Positions 15,420 through 23,269 of a stretch of 34,350 nt of DNA are shown piece after piece; within the stretch, counting starts at the first letter, position 1, and each line of letters opens with the position of its first letter. The notes under the pieces were generated by a model. It was not told where the DNA came from. It did not search any database and saw only the letters and a program-made list of their open reading frames with translations. Origin of the DNA: Burkholderia sp. Ac-20365 (GTDB lineage Bacteria; Pseudomonadota; Gammaproteobacteria; Burkholderiales; Burkholderiaceae); assembly GCF_017104715.1 (NCBI RefSeq), contig NZ_JAAGPI010000066.1:1-34350 (forward strand), written 5' to 3'. Made by a program: the position numbers and the translations under genes.

Positions 15420-17348
15420 TCAGGCGGCCACGCCGCCGAGATAAGCCTCGATGACTTTTTCGTTTTCCTGGATCTCGGACGGTTTGCCTTCGGCGATCTT
15501 CTGCCCAAAATCGAGCACCGATACCGTGTCGCACACCGACATCACGACGTCCATATGATGCTCGATCAGCACTACGGTAATGCCGTGATCGCGCACCTTG
15601 CGAATGATGCGCACGAGTTCCTTGATATCGGGCGCCGTCAGGCCCGCTGCGGGTTCGTCGAGCAACAGCACTTGCGGATCGAGCGCGAGCGCGCGGGCGA
15701 TTTCCAGCAAACGCTGCTTGCCGTACGGCAAATTACGCGCCTCTTCCGCCGCGACATTCTCGAGACCGACGAAGCGCAACATGCCGAATGCACGCTCACG
15801 CGCCGCGCGCTCTTCCTGGCGATAGCGCGACGTCATCAAACCGACGTCGGCGAAATTCGAGCGGAACGTGTGATGCAAACCGACCAGCACGTTTTCGAGC
15901 GCGGTCATTTCGCCGAACAGCTGCACGTTCTGAAACGTACGCGCGATACCCGACAATGCAATCGACGAAGACGTGCGCCCCGCGATCGACTCGCCGCGAT
16001 ATTCGATTGCGCCCGCTGTCGGCACATAGATGCCGGTGAGCACGTTCATCATCGTGCTCTTGCCTGAACCGTTCGGTCCGATCAGGCCGTGAATCGTGCC
16101 GCGCCGGACATTGAGGTTCACGTTGTTCAACGCCTTGAGGCCGCTGAATTGCATCAGCACACCGCGTACATCGAGAATGGTTTCGTCGCCTTTCGTGTGC
16201 ACGTCCTGCACGGCATCGGTGGCGATATCGGCTGGCTTTTCGGTGTCGACGGTCACGGTGCGCACGCGGCCGTTCATGAAGAACTTGCGCACGAAACCGA
16301 CCACACCGTCCTGCAGGTAGTAGACCACCAGCAGGATCATCAGGCCGAAGATCGTCAGGCGCCAGTCGGTGAGCGCATCGATCCAGTACGAGAATGCGGC
16401 GAGGCCGACGGTACCTGCAATCGGAATCGCGATCTTGCGCGGCGTCACCGTCTTGCGCGACAGCGAGAACAATGCGCCTGCAACAACGATGACAGCGAGC
16501 GCCGTCGCAACCATGCGGAACATCGAGATGTCGTCGAGCAGCTTGGGCAACAGCACGATGATCGTCGAGCCAATCAGCGCACCCGTACGCGTCTTGCGGC
16601 CGCCCATGATGATCGCCAGCAGGAACAGGATGGTCAGTTCGAAGTTATACGTGTTCGGCGAAATGTACTGCTCGGAGTACGAATACAGACAACCCGCCAG
16701 CCCCGCAAAGCCCGCGCTAATCACGAACGCATAGACCTTGTGCCGATATACCGATACGCCCATACAGTCCGATGCGATCGGACTATCGCGCAGCGCCTCG
16801 AATGCGCGGCCAAGATGCGACTTCAGCACGCGATGCACGACGATCAGCGACACCACAAGGAGCGCGGCCACGACCCAGTAGTACTGGTTTTCATCGAGCA
16901 GATGACCTGCGATCACGGGCTTCGTGATCTTGATGCCCATCGGCCCGCTCGTGAGGAAATCCATTTCGTTGATCAGGATCTGGATGATCGTGCCGAACGC
17001 GAGCGTGACCATCGCGAGATATGGGCCCGACACACGCAACGCCGGCAGTGCGAGAATCGCGCCGAATGCAGCCGTGACGATGATCGACATCGGCACGGTC
17101 ACGTAGAACGGCATGCCGAGCTTGATGAACAGCACGCCCGCCGTGTATGCGCCGACGCCGAACAGACCCGCATGCCCGAGTGAGACCTGCCCCGTATAAC
17201 CGACCACGATATCCAGCCCGAAGAGCAGGATCGCGTAGATCATGATGGTTTCGACGAGGTGGATGTAGTACGGATTTCCCGATAGCACCGGGAAGATTGC
17301 AAGCGCGACCAGCCCGAGCAACGCGCCGATAAGGTTTTTCTTTTTCAC
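15420..17348 (-). CDS. livM/livG: Fused LivM permease and LivG ATPase
   Basis: A 642-residue natural fusion. Residues 1 to about 350 are the LivM permease (about ten hydrophobic segments; GYTGQVSLGHAGLFGVGAY and MGGRKTRTGALIGS). A linker of about 40 residues leads to LivG from about 389. The ATPase has Walker A GPNGSGKST at about 424-432, the LivG form of the signature (NLPYGKQRLLEIARAL, near 539) and Walker B VLLLDEPAAGL near 560. In most bacteria livM and livG are separate; the fused form occurs in Burkholderiales. The start is GTG 17348 with GAGG 6 nt upstream that overlaps the livH stop region, 8 bp away, so translation is probably coupled. Confidence 0.93.
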   Translation of the reverse strand: MKKKNLIGALLGLVALAIFPVLSGNPYYIHLVETIMIYAILLFGLDIVVGYTGQVSLGHAGLFGVGAYTAGVLFIKLGMPFYVTVPMSIIVTAAFGAILALPALRVSGPYLAMVTLAFGTIIQILINEMDFLTSGPMGIKITKPVIAGHLLDENQYYWVVAALLVVSLIVVHRVLKSHLGRAFEALRDSPIASDCMGVSVYRHKVYAFVISAGFAGLAGCLYSYSEQYISPNTYNFELTILFLLAIIMGGRKTRTGALIGSTIIVLLPKLLDDISMFRMVATALAVIVVAGALFSLSRKTVTPRKIAIPIAGTVGLAAFSYWIDALTDWRLTIFGLMILLVVYYLQDGVVGFVRKFFMNGRVRTVTVDTEKPADIATDAVQDVHTKGDETILDVRGVLMQFSGLKALNNVNLNVRRGTIHGLIGPNGSGKSTMMNVLTGIYVPTAGAIEYRGESIAGRTSSSIALSGIARTFQNVQLFGEMTALENVLVGLHHTFRSNFADVGLMTSRYRQEERAARERAFGMLRFVGLENVAAEEARNLPYGKQRLLEIARALALDPQVLLLDEPAAGLTAPDIKELVRIIRKVRDHGITVVLIEHHMDVVMSVCDTVSVLDFGQKIAEGKPSEIQENEKVIEAYLGGVAA

Positions 17349-17356
17349 GGCGGGCC

Positions 17357-18232
17357 TCAGACTTTCTTGATCGCAGTTTTGCCGAACAGGCCGGCCGGAC
17401 GCAGCGCGAGCACGATCAGCAGCAGCACGAGCCCAGGTACATCCTTATAGCCCGTCGAGATATAGAACCCTGTCGTGGTCTCCGCAATGCCGAGTATCAC
17501 GCCGCCGACCACAATGCCGAGGCCGCTCGACAAGCCACCGATAATCGCCACCGCAAACGCCTTGAGACCGAGCACGGCGCCCATCGTCGCGCCCGTCAGC
17601 GTGAGCGGCGCGATCAGCACGCCGGCGAACGCCGCCGTCAGCGACGACAGCGCATACGAGAACGTGATGACGAGACCTGTGTTGATGCCCATCAGCGCGG
17701 CGGCGTCACGGTCATTCGATGTCGCGACGACCGCCTTGCCGAAAATGCTGCGCCGGTTGAAGAACTCGACGGCGAGCATCAACACCAGTGCGCCGCCCAC
17801 GACGAGCAGTTCCATCGGCAGCACATTGGCGCCGAACACCTTGAGCGGCGCTTCGGGCAGCGGCGAAGGAAAGCGCAGATCGTCGCGGCCCCACACGTTT
17901 TCCGCTACGTTCTTGAAGATGATGCCGAGCGCAATCGTCGACATGATCCAGCCGAATTCCGATTTGATCTTGATGGCGGGCCGCACGCCGATACGTTCGA
18001 CGAATGCGCCCTGTAACAGGCCGAATACGCACACGATTGGAATCATCAACCAGTAGTTGACGCCCAGCGTGACAAGCGTGAGACCGACGAGCGCACCAAG
18101 CATCAGCGCATCGCCCTGACCGAAGTTCAAGGTACCGGATGTCGCGAACGTGAGTTGATAGCCGAACGCGATCACGGCGTAGATCATGCCGAGCGCGATG
18201 CCGCTATAGATAAGCTGAAGAAGAATGGCCAT
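17357..18232 (-). CDS. livH: Branched-chain amino acid ABC permease LivH
   Basis: A 291-residue inner-membrane permease with about eight hydrophobic segments. MAILLQLIYSGIALGMIYAV opens the protein, followed by LNFGQGDALMLGALVG, SNDRDAAALMGIN and GLKAFAVAIIGGLSSGLGIVVGG, all standard LivH motifs. I use ATG 18232; a longer frame to 18289 has no family support. It forms the heterodimeric pore with the LivM half of the next gene. A hairpin lies in the livJ-livH gap, which fits lower expression of the membrane part than of the binding protein. Confidence 0.92.
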   Translation of the reverse strand: MAILLQLIYSGIALGMIYAVIAFGYQLTFATSGTLNFGQGDALMLGALVGLTLVTLGVNYWLMIPIVCVFGLLQGAFVERIGVRPAIKIKSEFGWIMSTIALGIIFKNVAENVWGRDDLRFPSPLPEAPLKVFGANVLPMELLVVGGALVLMLAVEFFNRRSIFGKAVVATSNDRDAAALMGINTGLVITFSYALSSLTAAFAGVLIAPLTLTGATMGAVLGLKAFAVAIIGGLSSGLGIVVGGVILGIAETTTGFYISTGYKDVPGLVLLLIVLALRPAGLFGKTAIKKV

Positions 18233-18292
18233 AGTCCAAGTGCCTCGATCACAAACGCCCCGGAGGTAATGCCGCGCGCCACGCAGCACAAA

Positions 18293-18321
18293 GCCGCACC
18301 CGCCGGTTCGGCGGGCGCGGC
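18293..18321 (-). terminator. Strong hairpin between livJ and livH
   Basis: Two 13-nt arms (18293-18305 and 18309-18321) pair with one mismatch around a 3-nt loop and are very G+C-rich. On the minus strand the hairpin starts about 20 nt after the livJ stop and is followed by TTTGTG, a weak U-tract. It is likely a partial terminator or 3'-end stabiliser that lets the binding protein be made in excess of the permease and ATPase genes. Confidence 0.6.
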
Positions 18322-18340
18322 TTCGCTATTCATGTGACGC

Positions 18341-19555
18341 TCAGTTTGCGGATGCCTGCTTGCTGCGAAGCTGGCCGCCGCCTTTCTTGTCGTTGTCGTA
18401 CGCGTAGATGACGCGCCCGCCCTTCACTTCGCCGACCACAGGCACGTTCGGGCTGATCGCTTCGTGGTCGTCGTGCGTGAACGGCTTGTCGTACACCATC
18501 ACGACGCCTTCGACCTTCGTGTTGAGGTTTTCGAGTGCGGCGCGCACTTTCGGGCCATCCGTCGAGCCCGCCTGCGTGATCGCTGCGGCGAGCAGATAAA
18601 CCGAGTCATAGCCTTGCGCCGCCGACACGGGCGAATCGATGCGGTTGTTCTTCGGCTTGAATTCCTTCAGATACGCCTCGATGAAGGCCTTGCGCTTCGG
18701 CGTATTGGGCTCCTGGATAAAGGTTTGCGGCATGCGCGCGCCTTCGCCATTCGGCCCGGCATTGTCGATATAGTTCGCCATCGACAGTGTCCAGCTGCCG
18801 ATCAGCGGCACTTTCCAGCCGAGCTTGGCCATGCCGTTGGCGATCTGCGCGAGTTCGGGACCGATGCCGTAAGTCAGCACCGCTTCCGCCCCGGCGTCTT
18901 TCGCCTTCAGCAACTGAGCCGTCATGTCGACGTCCTTGATGTTGAACTTCTCGACGGCGACCGCCTTCACGCCTTTCGCTGCGAGTGCTTTTTCCAGATC
19001 TTCGCGACCGAGTTGGCCGTAATTGGTCGAATCGGCGAGAATCGCGACCTTCTTGAAGCCGCGTTTCGTGACGGCTTCTTCGACGATCATCGGCGCCTGA
19101 ATGCGGTCGGCGGCGGCATTGCGGAACACATAGTTATCCGGCTGATCCGCGAATTGTTTCGTGACGATACTGCCCGTCGCGACGTTATTGAAAACGGGGA
19201 TTTTCGCTTCCTGGAAGAAGCGCTGCGACGCGAGCGCGACGCCCGTGTTGATGTAGCCGACTACCGCGACTACCTTTTCCTTGTTGATGAGTTCCTGCGC
19301 GATCTGCACGCCGCGCTCGTTCTTCGCTTCGTCGTCGCGTTCGACGAGTTCGATCTGCCGGCCTAGCACGCCGCCTGACTTGTTGATTTCGGCGGCCGCA
19401 AGGCGCACGCCGTCGCGCATGCTCACGCCCATCGAAGATGACCCGCCCGTGAAGGGACCATCGACACCGATCTTGATCGGATCGGCCGCGTAGCTACCCG
19501 TTGCGACCACACACAAGGCGAGCGCAGCCACAACGCTCTTCAGGCGAAATACCAT
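18341..19555 (-). CDS. livJ: Branched-chain amino acid binding protein LivJ/LivK type
   Basis: A 404-residue periplasmic binding protein of the Leu/Ile/Val (ANF-receptor) fold. ATG 19555 has GGAG 7 nt upstream and gives a clear signal peptide (MVFRLKSVVAALALCVVATGSYA, then ADPIKIG). Motifs include GPFTGGSSSMGVSMRDGVRLA, VELVERDDEAKNERGVQIAQEL, FRNAAADRIQAPMI and AILADSTNYGQLGR. It captures the ligand for the LivH/LivMG/LivF importer. Family members bind Leu, Ile, Val, but also other amino acids, urea, amides or aromatic acids, so the ligand is not certain. It is the first gene of the operon. Confidence 0.9.
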   Translation of the reverse strand: MVFRLKSVVAALALCVVATGSYAADPIKIGVDGPFTGGSSSMGVSMRDGVRLAAAEINKSGGVLGRQIELVERDDEAKNERGVQIAQELINKEKVVAVVGYINTGVALASQRFFQEAKIPVFNNVATGSIVTKQFADQPDNYVFRNAAADRIQAPMIVEEAVTKRGFKKVAILADSTNYGQLGREDLEKALAAKGVKAVAVEKFNIKDVDMTAQLLKAKDAGAEAVLTYGIGPELAQIANGMAKLGWKVPLIGSWTLSMANYIDNAGPNGEGARMPQTFIQEPNTPKRKAFIEAYLKEFKPKNNRIDSPVSAAQGYDSVYLLAAAITQAGSTDGPKVRAALENLNTKVEGVVMVYDKPFTHDDHEAISPNVPVVGEVKGGRVIYAYDNDKKGGGQLRSKQASAN

Positions 19556-19873
19556 GTTCGTCTCCGTAGCACGTTTCTTTATTTTCGACGGGCGCGGGTT
19601 GTTTCCCGACACCGCCTATCGCGTGACATGGCGTGCTTTGCATCGCCTTCAGACGATCGGCAACCTAGTATAGAAATCGTAAGCTTTTTACCACTATGCG
19701 GACATACCCGTAAGAAACAACACGTTCAGTGTGCTTACGCACGTACGCACTGTATCGGTGCAGTGGCAACGGGTGTTGGTTGCGCGTGCAACTTGGAATG
19801 AAAACGCGCGTGACCGACTTCGGAATGTCGGGCGCGCGCGCTTAAACGAGATTTACGGGTCAGAGCGGATTGA
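19556..19873. other. Intergenic region with liv promoter candidate and terminator
   Basis: About 318 bp without a gene. On the minus strand a TATACT word (19667-19672) lies about 110 nt upstream of livJ, with only a poor -35 (GTGGTA) 17 nt away. The region just upstream (around 19675-19740) is A+T-rich relative to its surroundings, as expected for a promoter. The part at 19801-19842 holds the terminator of the DUF1348 gene. No small gene is supported. Confidence 0.4.
19801..19842 (-). terminator. Terminator after the DUF1348 gene
   Basis: On the minus strand, GCGCGCGCGCCCGAC pairs with GTCGG and CGCGCG around a short ATTCCGAA loop with a small internal bulge, followed by TTTT. It lies about 30 nt after the stop codon of the gene at 19874-20353. 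Confidence 0.6.
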
Positions 19874-20353
19874 TCAGAGACCGAGGTCGCTCAGCCCCGG
19901 GTGATCGTCGGGGCGACGGCCGAGCGGCCAGTGGAACTTGCGCTCGCTTTCCTTGATTGGCAAATCGTTGATGCTCGCATGACGGTGATGCATCAGCCCA
20001 TCTGCGCCGAATTCCCAGTTCTCGTTGCCATATGAGCGGAACCAGTTGCCGGCGTCGTCGCGCCATTCGTAGGCGAAGCGGACTGCGATGCGGTTGCCCG
20101 TGAAGGCCCATAGTTCCTTGATGAGGCGGTACTCGAACTCCTTGCTCCATTTGCGCTCGAGGAAGGCGCGGGCCTCGTCGCGGCCTTGCACGAATTCGGC
20201 GCGGTTGCGCCACCAGGTGTCTTGCGAGTACACCAGCGCGACTTTGGAGGCGTCGCGTGTGTTCCAGCCGTCTTCGGCTTGACGGATTTTTTGAGTGGCG
20301 GTTTCGTGCGTGAACGGCGGCAGCGGCGGACGGACTTCTGTAGTGCTCGACAT
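19874..20353 (-). CDS. DUF1348 family protein (NTF2/SnoaL-like fold)
   Basis: A 159-residue soluble protein. Motifs include ETATQKIRQAEDGWNTRD near the start, VYSQDTWWRNRAEF, GRDEARAFLERKW, FAYEWRDDAGNWFRSYGNENWEF and a terminal HWPLGRRPDDHPGL. These are the signature of DUF1348, a widespread family predicted to adopt an NTF2-like cone fold; no activity is established. ATG 20353 is preceded by a purine-rich GAGAGAAG. It marks the end of the ordinary chromosomal block: the next genes leftwards in transcription are liv, and to the right the low-G+C Rhs cassette array begins. Confidence 0.9.
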   Translation of the reverse strand: MSSTTEVRPPLPPFTHETATQKIRQAEDGWNTRDASKVALVYSQDTWWRNRAEFVQGRDEARAFLERKWSKEFEYRLIKELWAFTGNRIAVRFAYEWRDDAGNWFRSYGNENWEFGADGLMHHRHASINDLPIKESERKFHWPLGRRPDDHPGLSDLGL

Positions 20354-20526
20354 CGACTTCTCTCTCTGTGTGAATAAGGACGGTGTGGGTCATTATTCTT
20401 GTTGGAGAGAGGTTGTTGTGTCGGGAAGGGGAGTCTTATTTCGGATTTGCACGGTGTGCGGGTGATCTGTTCTGGCACGTTGTCGTGGCGTATGCGCGCG
20501 AGCAGCGTCAATGGAATATCAAATTT

Positions 20527-21009
20527 TTAGCGTGTCCACCAGTCCAGAAGTGTCTCATCGTCAGGATCTTCGAAGTTCTTATAGATATTCGCGTAGTACC
20601 ATTCATGCCCAGTCCGCGCTTTGAACTCGTCAAAGAACCGGTTGACTGCTTCCACGCCATTACTCGATGGAATCGATAACGCCAGACTTCCGCTCTTCAC
20701 TCCATCCAGGCTTCCGCGAAGTGCTTGAGTAACTTCATGCCGCAACCGTTCGATTTCTTCGCACGATGCCTCTACGGTGTAGATCTGAATGCAGAAATTC
20801 CCGCCGCGCTCTAACACGTTAGCGGGTCGATCCGCGTCGCCGAGGCGAATAACATCGCCTTTTGCCAGGTTGAGTGTGAGCCCGGGAGACGCAAGAAGTT
20901 CATAGATATCGGCTTCGATATGCTTCGCGTGGAGTTCTTCGTATACAGGTCCCGACTCGTTAAAACCCGCGAACACATGTATCAAACAAAATTCTTTATC
21001 GACACTCAT
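20527..21009 (-). CDS. Putative immunity protein, DUF4265-like
   Basis: A 160-residue soluble protein. The N-terminal half (GPVYEELHAKHIEADIYELL, NLAKGDVIRLGD, VLERGGNFCIQIY) resembles the DUF4265 pattern of a short beta domain followed by an alpha/beta part. The C-terminal half is rich in aromatic residues (FFDEFKARTGHEWYYANIY) and acidic (FEDPDDETLLDWW). I place it among immunity proteins because it sits at the far end of the Rhs tip/immunity array, has low G+C, and its ATG overlaps the stop codon of a short upstream frame as ATGA, the same arrangement as the complete Rhs and its immunity gene. The family call is tentative. Confidence 0.6.
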   Translation of the reverse strand: MSVDKEFCLIHVFAGFNESGPVYEELHAKHIEADIYELLASPGLTLNLAKGDVIRLGDADRPANVLERGGNFCIQIYTVEASCEEIERLRHEVTQALRGSLDGVKSGSLALSIPSSNGVEAVNRFFDEFKARTGHEWYYANIYKNFEDPDDETLLDWWTR

Positions 21010-21143
21010 ATGGAGTTGTGTAATTCCTTGGGCACGCGTTGCCGCGTCATGTTCTCAATAGCTTTCCGATCCATAAGATCACCCGTTTCCTGGTACACGT
21101 AATACGGTGTTTGGACCAACATCAAGATTCGAGAAATGGTCAT
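21006..21143 (-). CDS. Short frame coupled to DUF4265-like gene, toxin tail or small protein
   Basis: A 45-codon frame from ATG 21143 whose TGA (21006-21008) overlaps the ATG of the next gene. The frame is open back to a TAA near 21200, so it may be the last part of a longer lost gene. The peptide begins MTISRILMLVQTPYYVYQ and continues ETGDLMDRKAIENMTRQRVP. I do not recognise it. By analogy with the other cassettes it is most likely the leftover 3' end of an Rhs tip domain whose immunity protein is the next gene. A genuine small protein is the alternative. Confidence 0.4.
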   Translation of the reverse strand: MTISRILMLVQTPYYVYQETGDLMDRKAIENMTRQRVPKELHNSI

Positions 21144-21238
21144 CCTCTCGCTTAATGTGGCACCGCGCCTCATCTTGCGACAAGCCCGCTCTTCTTAACC
21201 ACTGCCGGCAACAGCGCAGTCCTGTTTCACCAGAAAAA

Positions 21239-21634
21239 CTAAGATATTCGCTTACCGTCCACCCATAAACCCGGCTTCGTCTCAGTGCCGGTCTTTGCAA
21301 CGAATTCGCATCCGACGAGCCGATCCGCAGCGACGTAACATGTGCCAAGGTACTGCGACGTCGAAATGACGTAATAGTCCAACGGGTCTTCCTCCTTCAA
21401 TTGGCCGAGATCGGAAATCAGGCTCTCAAGTCCGAATGTCGTCTTTCTCAAGCGCTGAGAGCTCTCCAAGCGTCGCCTTGCCTGACTAAGGGCGAACTGT
21501 ACCGTGCAGTGCTGAGCTGAGATTCGGCTCGCTGCTAGTTCCGGTGATCGCAACACGTCGCGTAGTTCGTCGCTCCAAAGTGCATTTCGCCGACGATCAA
21601 GCAGGTTGATTAGGTACGAGAGACTATTGCTCAT
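21239..21634 (-). CDS. Putative orphan immunity protein, unknown family
   Basis: A 131-residue protein I do not recognise. I start it at ATG 21634, which has AAGG 6-7 nt upstream; ATG 21640 directly abuts that site. The first half is Arg/Leu-rich and helical (LINLLDRRRNALWSDELRDVL), and the second half looks alpha/beta (DPLDYYVISTSQYLGTCYVAADRLVG). No signal peptide or membrane segment is seen. The start overlaps a TGA (21631-21633) that closes a frame reading SVSREGCK, so it is probably another immunity gene whose toxin has been reduced to about eight codons. Low G+C and position inside the array support this. Confidence 0.5.
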   Translation of the reverse strand: MSNSLSYLINLLDRRRNALWSDELRDVLRSPELAASRISAQHCTVQFALSQARRRLESSQRLRKTTFGLESLISDLGQLKEEDPLDYYVISTSQYLGTCYVAADRLVGCEFVAKTGTETKPGLWVDGKRIS

Positions 21635-21657
21635 TTGCATCCTTCCCGTGAGACGCT

Positions 21658-21972
21658 ATTCTGAAGCAAATTCACTCGACTTAACAAACGAAATAAAACG
21701 TTTTTCGCTGATTGAGGCGCCTTTCTTACATAACTTAACAACATGTCGAAATCACCGTAGTCGAGTTCTATACCAACCAAGGTTAGTGCCCGTCACAATC
21801 ACCTGCATCGGAAAAAGTTTTAAGAAACTCGACAATGACCTCGTAGCTCATGTTTGCTTCGGCTTCGGACAGAAGCTTGATGAACTCGTAACACGTCTCT
21901 TCGCTTTAAAAGTCATCGCTCTCGTGCAAGCACGCCCGCCACCCATCGAAAGAGAAAGTCCCCGACATTTCA
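21658..21972 (-). pseudogene. Decayed copy of the 151-residue immunity gene
   Basis: This stretch is clearly homologous at DNA level to the gene at 23270-23725. It shares, for example, the 3'-side sequence around 21660-21780 (matching 23311-23440) and the 5'-side sequence around 21805-21972 (matching 23560-23725). About 120 bp of the middle is missing and there are frame-breaking changes, so no reading frame is intact. It ends abruptly at the codons for SSEFASE, right before the toxin tail and start codon of the 131-residue gene, marking a recombination joint. Confidence 0.8.
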
Positions 21973-22167
21973 TCACATCATTTTCATCATCAAATCACGG
22001 CATCACTATCTCCGACATGGCTGGATATATGTCTGTCCGGTTGCAGCTTGATACTGACTGACTCCGCCGACGTGGGGAGTGCCCGTGTGCACTTCTTTAT
22101 CGAATGTGGTCAATTTGGCGAATCAGCCACCGCCACATATTCCTCAATCATCAAATGCACTTCTTCG

Positions 22168-22557
22168 TCACGCACGCAGCCCTCGGCTGATCCACTCCTG
22201 CAAGTTGACTGCAATAGAAGAGAAGTCCGACGGATCGAGGTCTCCTAGCCCCGATTCAAATACCGAGGGATCGTCCTTTTCAAGTTTAATCAAAAATCCT
22301 TTTCCGCCGCTGTCGTCACCGATCAGCAAATATCCGTCGCAGTAGTCCTTAACTTCATAGGTTTCATTTCTTTCAGCTAGATCCTGCAGCTGATAGAGTG
22401 AGAGCCCGTTCTCCAACAACACCCCATCAGAATACGACAGTAAATCCTTATAAGCAGAGGGCAATTTAACTTTCATTGCTGACTCTACTGCAGCAATTTG
22501 AGCCGCCTGAGCCCCCTTGTTTAACCCGGTCAAATTCGATATTCCAGAGAAATTCAT
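22168..22557 (-). CDS. SUKH (SMI1/KNR4) immunity protein, orphan copy
   Basis: A 129-residue cytoplasmic protein of the SUKH immunity superfamily. It has IAAVESAMKVKLPSAYKDLLSYSDGVLL (the ExxL.LP..Y..LL...nG pattern, split here over positions 22-49), DYCDGYLLIGDDSGGKGFLI and SDFSSIAVNLQEWI. It differs from the copy at 28232-28621 at only four positions (17, 32, 49, 94). Its ATG overlaps the TGA of the toxin tail (22554-22557). Because the toxin here lacks its front half, this copy is an orphan that should still neutralise the tip of the complete Rhs, or an allelic variant of it. Confidence 0.85.
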   Translation of the reverse strand: MNFSGISNLTGLNKGAQAAQIAAVESAMKVKLPSAYKDLLSYSDGVLLENGLSLYQLQDLAERNETYEVKDYCDGYLLIGDDSGGKGFLIKLEKDDPSVFESGLGDLDPSDFSSIAVNLQEWISRGLRA

Positions 22558-22775
22558 TTTGTGAAAGCTCCTAGGCAGTCAAAATACTTGTAGCTCTTCT
22601 TCATTGCGTGTCGCGCCACATCTTGAGGCACGCCAGCGGCGATCATTTGACCGTAACCAATGTTGAACTCGTCGGTCAACGACGTCGATCCCCACTTCCC
22701 GCCCGGTTGACTAGCAAGTGATCGACGTGGCAATCGCTGCGAGGCGGATATCTGCGCGTGAAGGTCACCATTAGC
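22554..22775 (-). pseudogene. Displaced 3' fragment of the SHH-type Rhs toxin
   Basis: The fragment carries 73 codons plus stop. They match the end of the full-length Rhs (HAQISAS..., PGGKWGSTSL, YGQMIAAGVPQDVAR, KKSYKYFDCLGAFTK) with a few substitutions. It starts after the position of the SHH motif, so the presumed catalytic histidines are absent and no start codon or Rhs core precedes it. It is a dead toxin tip carried along with its immunity gene. Confidence 0.85.
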
Positions 22776-22782
22776 GCTTTTA

Positions 22783-23040
22783 CTAAATGCGGAGCATTTC
22801 TCGAACTAGTTCTAAGAAGGCAATGCCAGACACCGCTTCTATCTTCCTCCGGGCATTAGAAACGATCTCCTCAATTGACGCCGCGTCAAGAATCCCCTGC
22901 CCAGTCGTTGGTTTGGCAATCTCCGGCCGGGCATCCGCGTCAGGATCTACATCCTCATCATCGTTACCGTCATCATCAGCAAAGACACCTCGTGGGTTAA
23001 GATCCTACGATGGCTCTGGCAAATATAACCAACCAGAGAT
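22783..23040 (-). pseudogene. Broken relative of the 103-residue immunity gene
   Basis: The minus-strand frame reads SGWLYLPEPS, then an in-frame TAG, then DLNPRGVFADDD...DPDADARPEIAK and ASIEEIVSNARRKIEA, closing at 22783-22785. It parallels the intact gene at 26887-27198 (SGWLYLPDPP, GVFADDD, DPDADPRPEIAK, ASIEDIVSNAQAQIE). It lacks the N-terminal codons and a matching C-terminus, so it is a pseudogene with a nonsense codon and a truncated 5' end. Confidence 0.75.
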
Positions 23041-23269
23041 TTCTCGATTCTAAAAGCGCTCGTTCCCGAAAGGCACATGCCGTTAAGGAATGACTCAACC
23101 GAATAGAATATCCGCGAGACAGACCAAACTCTGCATTAACGTCACCTGATCGCTCTGGCGTTCCACATCTACGGCGCATGATGGATCGACCGTGACGTGC
23201 TGCAACTGTGTGCCTAAAGAACTACCTATGCGTCGAAATCTTCCACGTTTACCTTCTCAGCAGCGCTCG
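23041..23269. other. Unassigned array spacer
   Basis: There are 229 bp between the broken gene and the intact 151-residue immunity gene. A short minus-strand frame (about 60 codons, 22997-23179) crosses into the pseudogene. It gives an Arg/Ser-rich peptide that I do not recognise and do not accept as a gene. It may be scar sequence from earlier rearrangements. Confidence 0.4.

Larger units (their letters stand above)
22004..22775. repeat. 772-bp direct repeat, left copy
   Basis: It aligns without gaps to 28068-28839 at a constant offset of 6064. It contains about 160 bp of downstream flank, a SUKH immunity gene and the last 74 codons (with stop) of the SHH-type toxin. Both ends are sharp: on the left the flank changes to a decayed immunity gene, on the right to an unrelated decayed gene. 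Confidence 0.9.

Noticed and set aside
18464..19366. 300-codon plus-strand frame
   Set aside because: It is a reverse-strand shadow of livJ, with no ribosome site or family signature.
21079..21348. 89-codon minus-strand frame between two immunity-type genes
   Set aside because: It overlaps the end of the 131-residue gene out of frame, and the frame coupled by ATGA to the next gene is a better candidate for this stretch.
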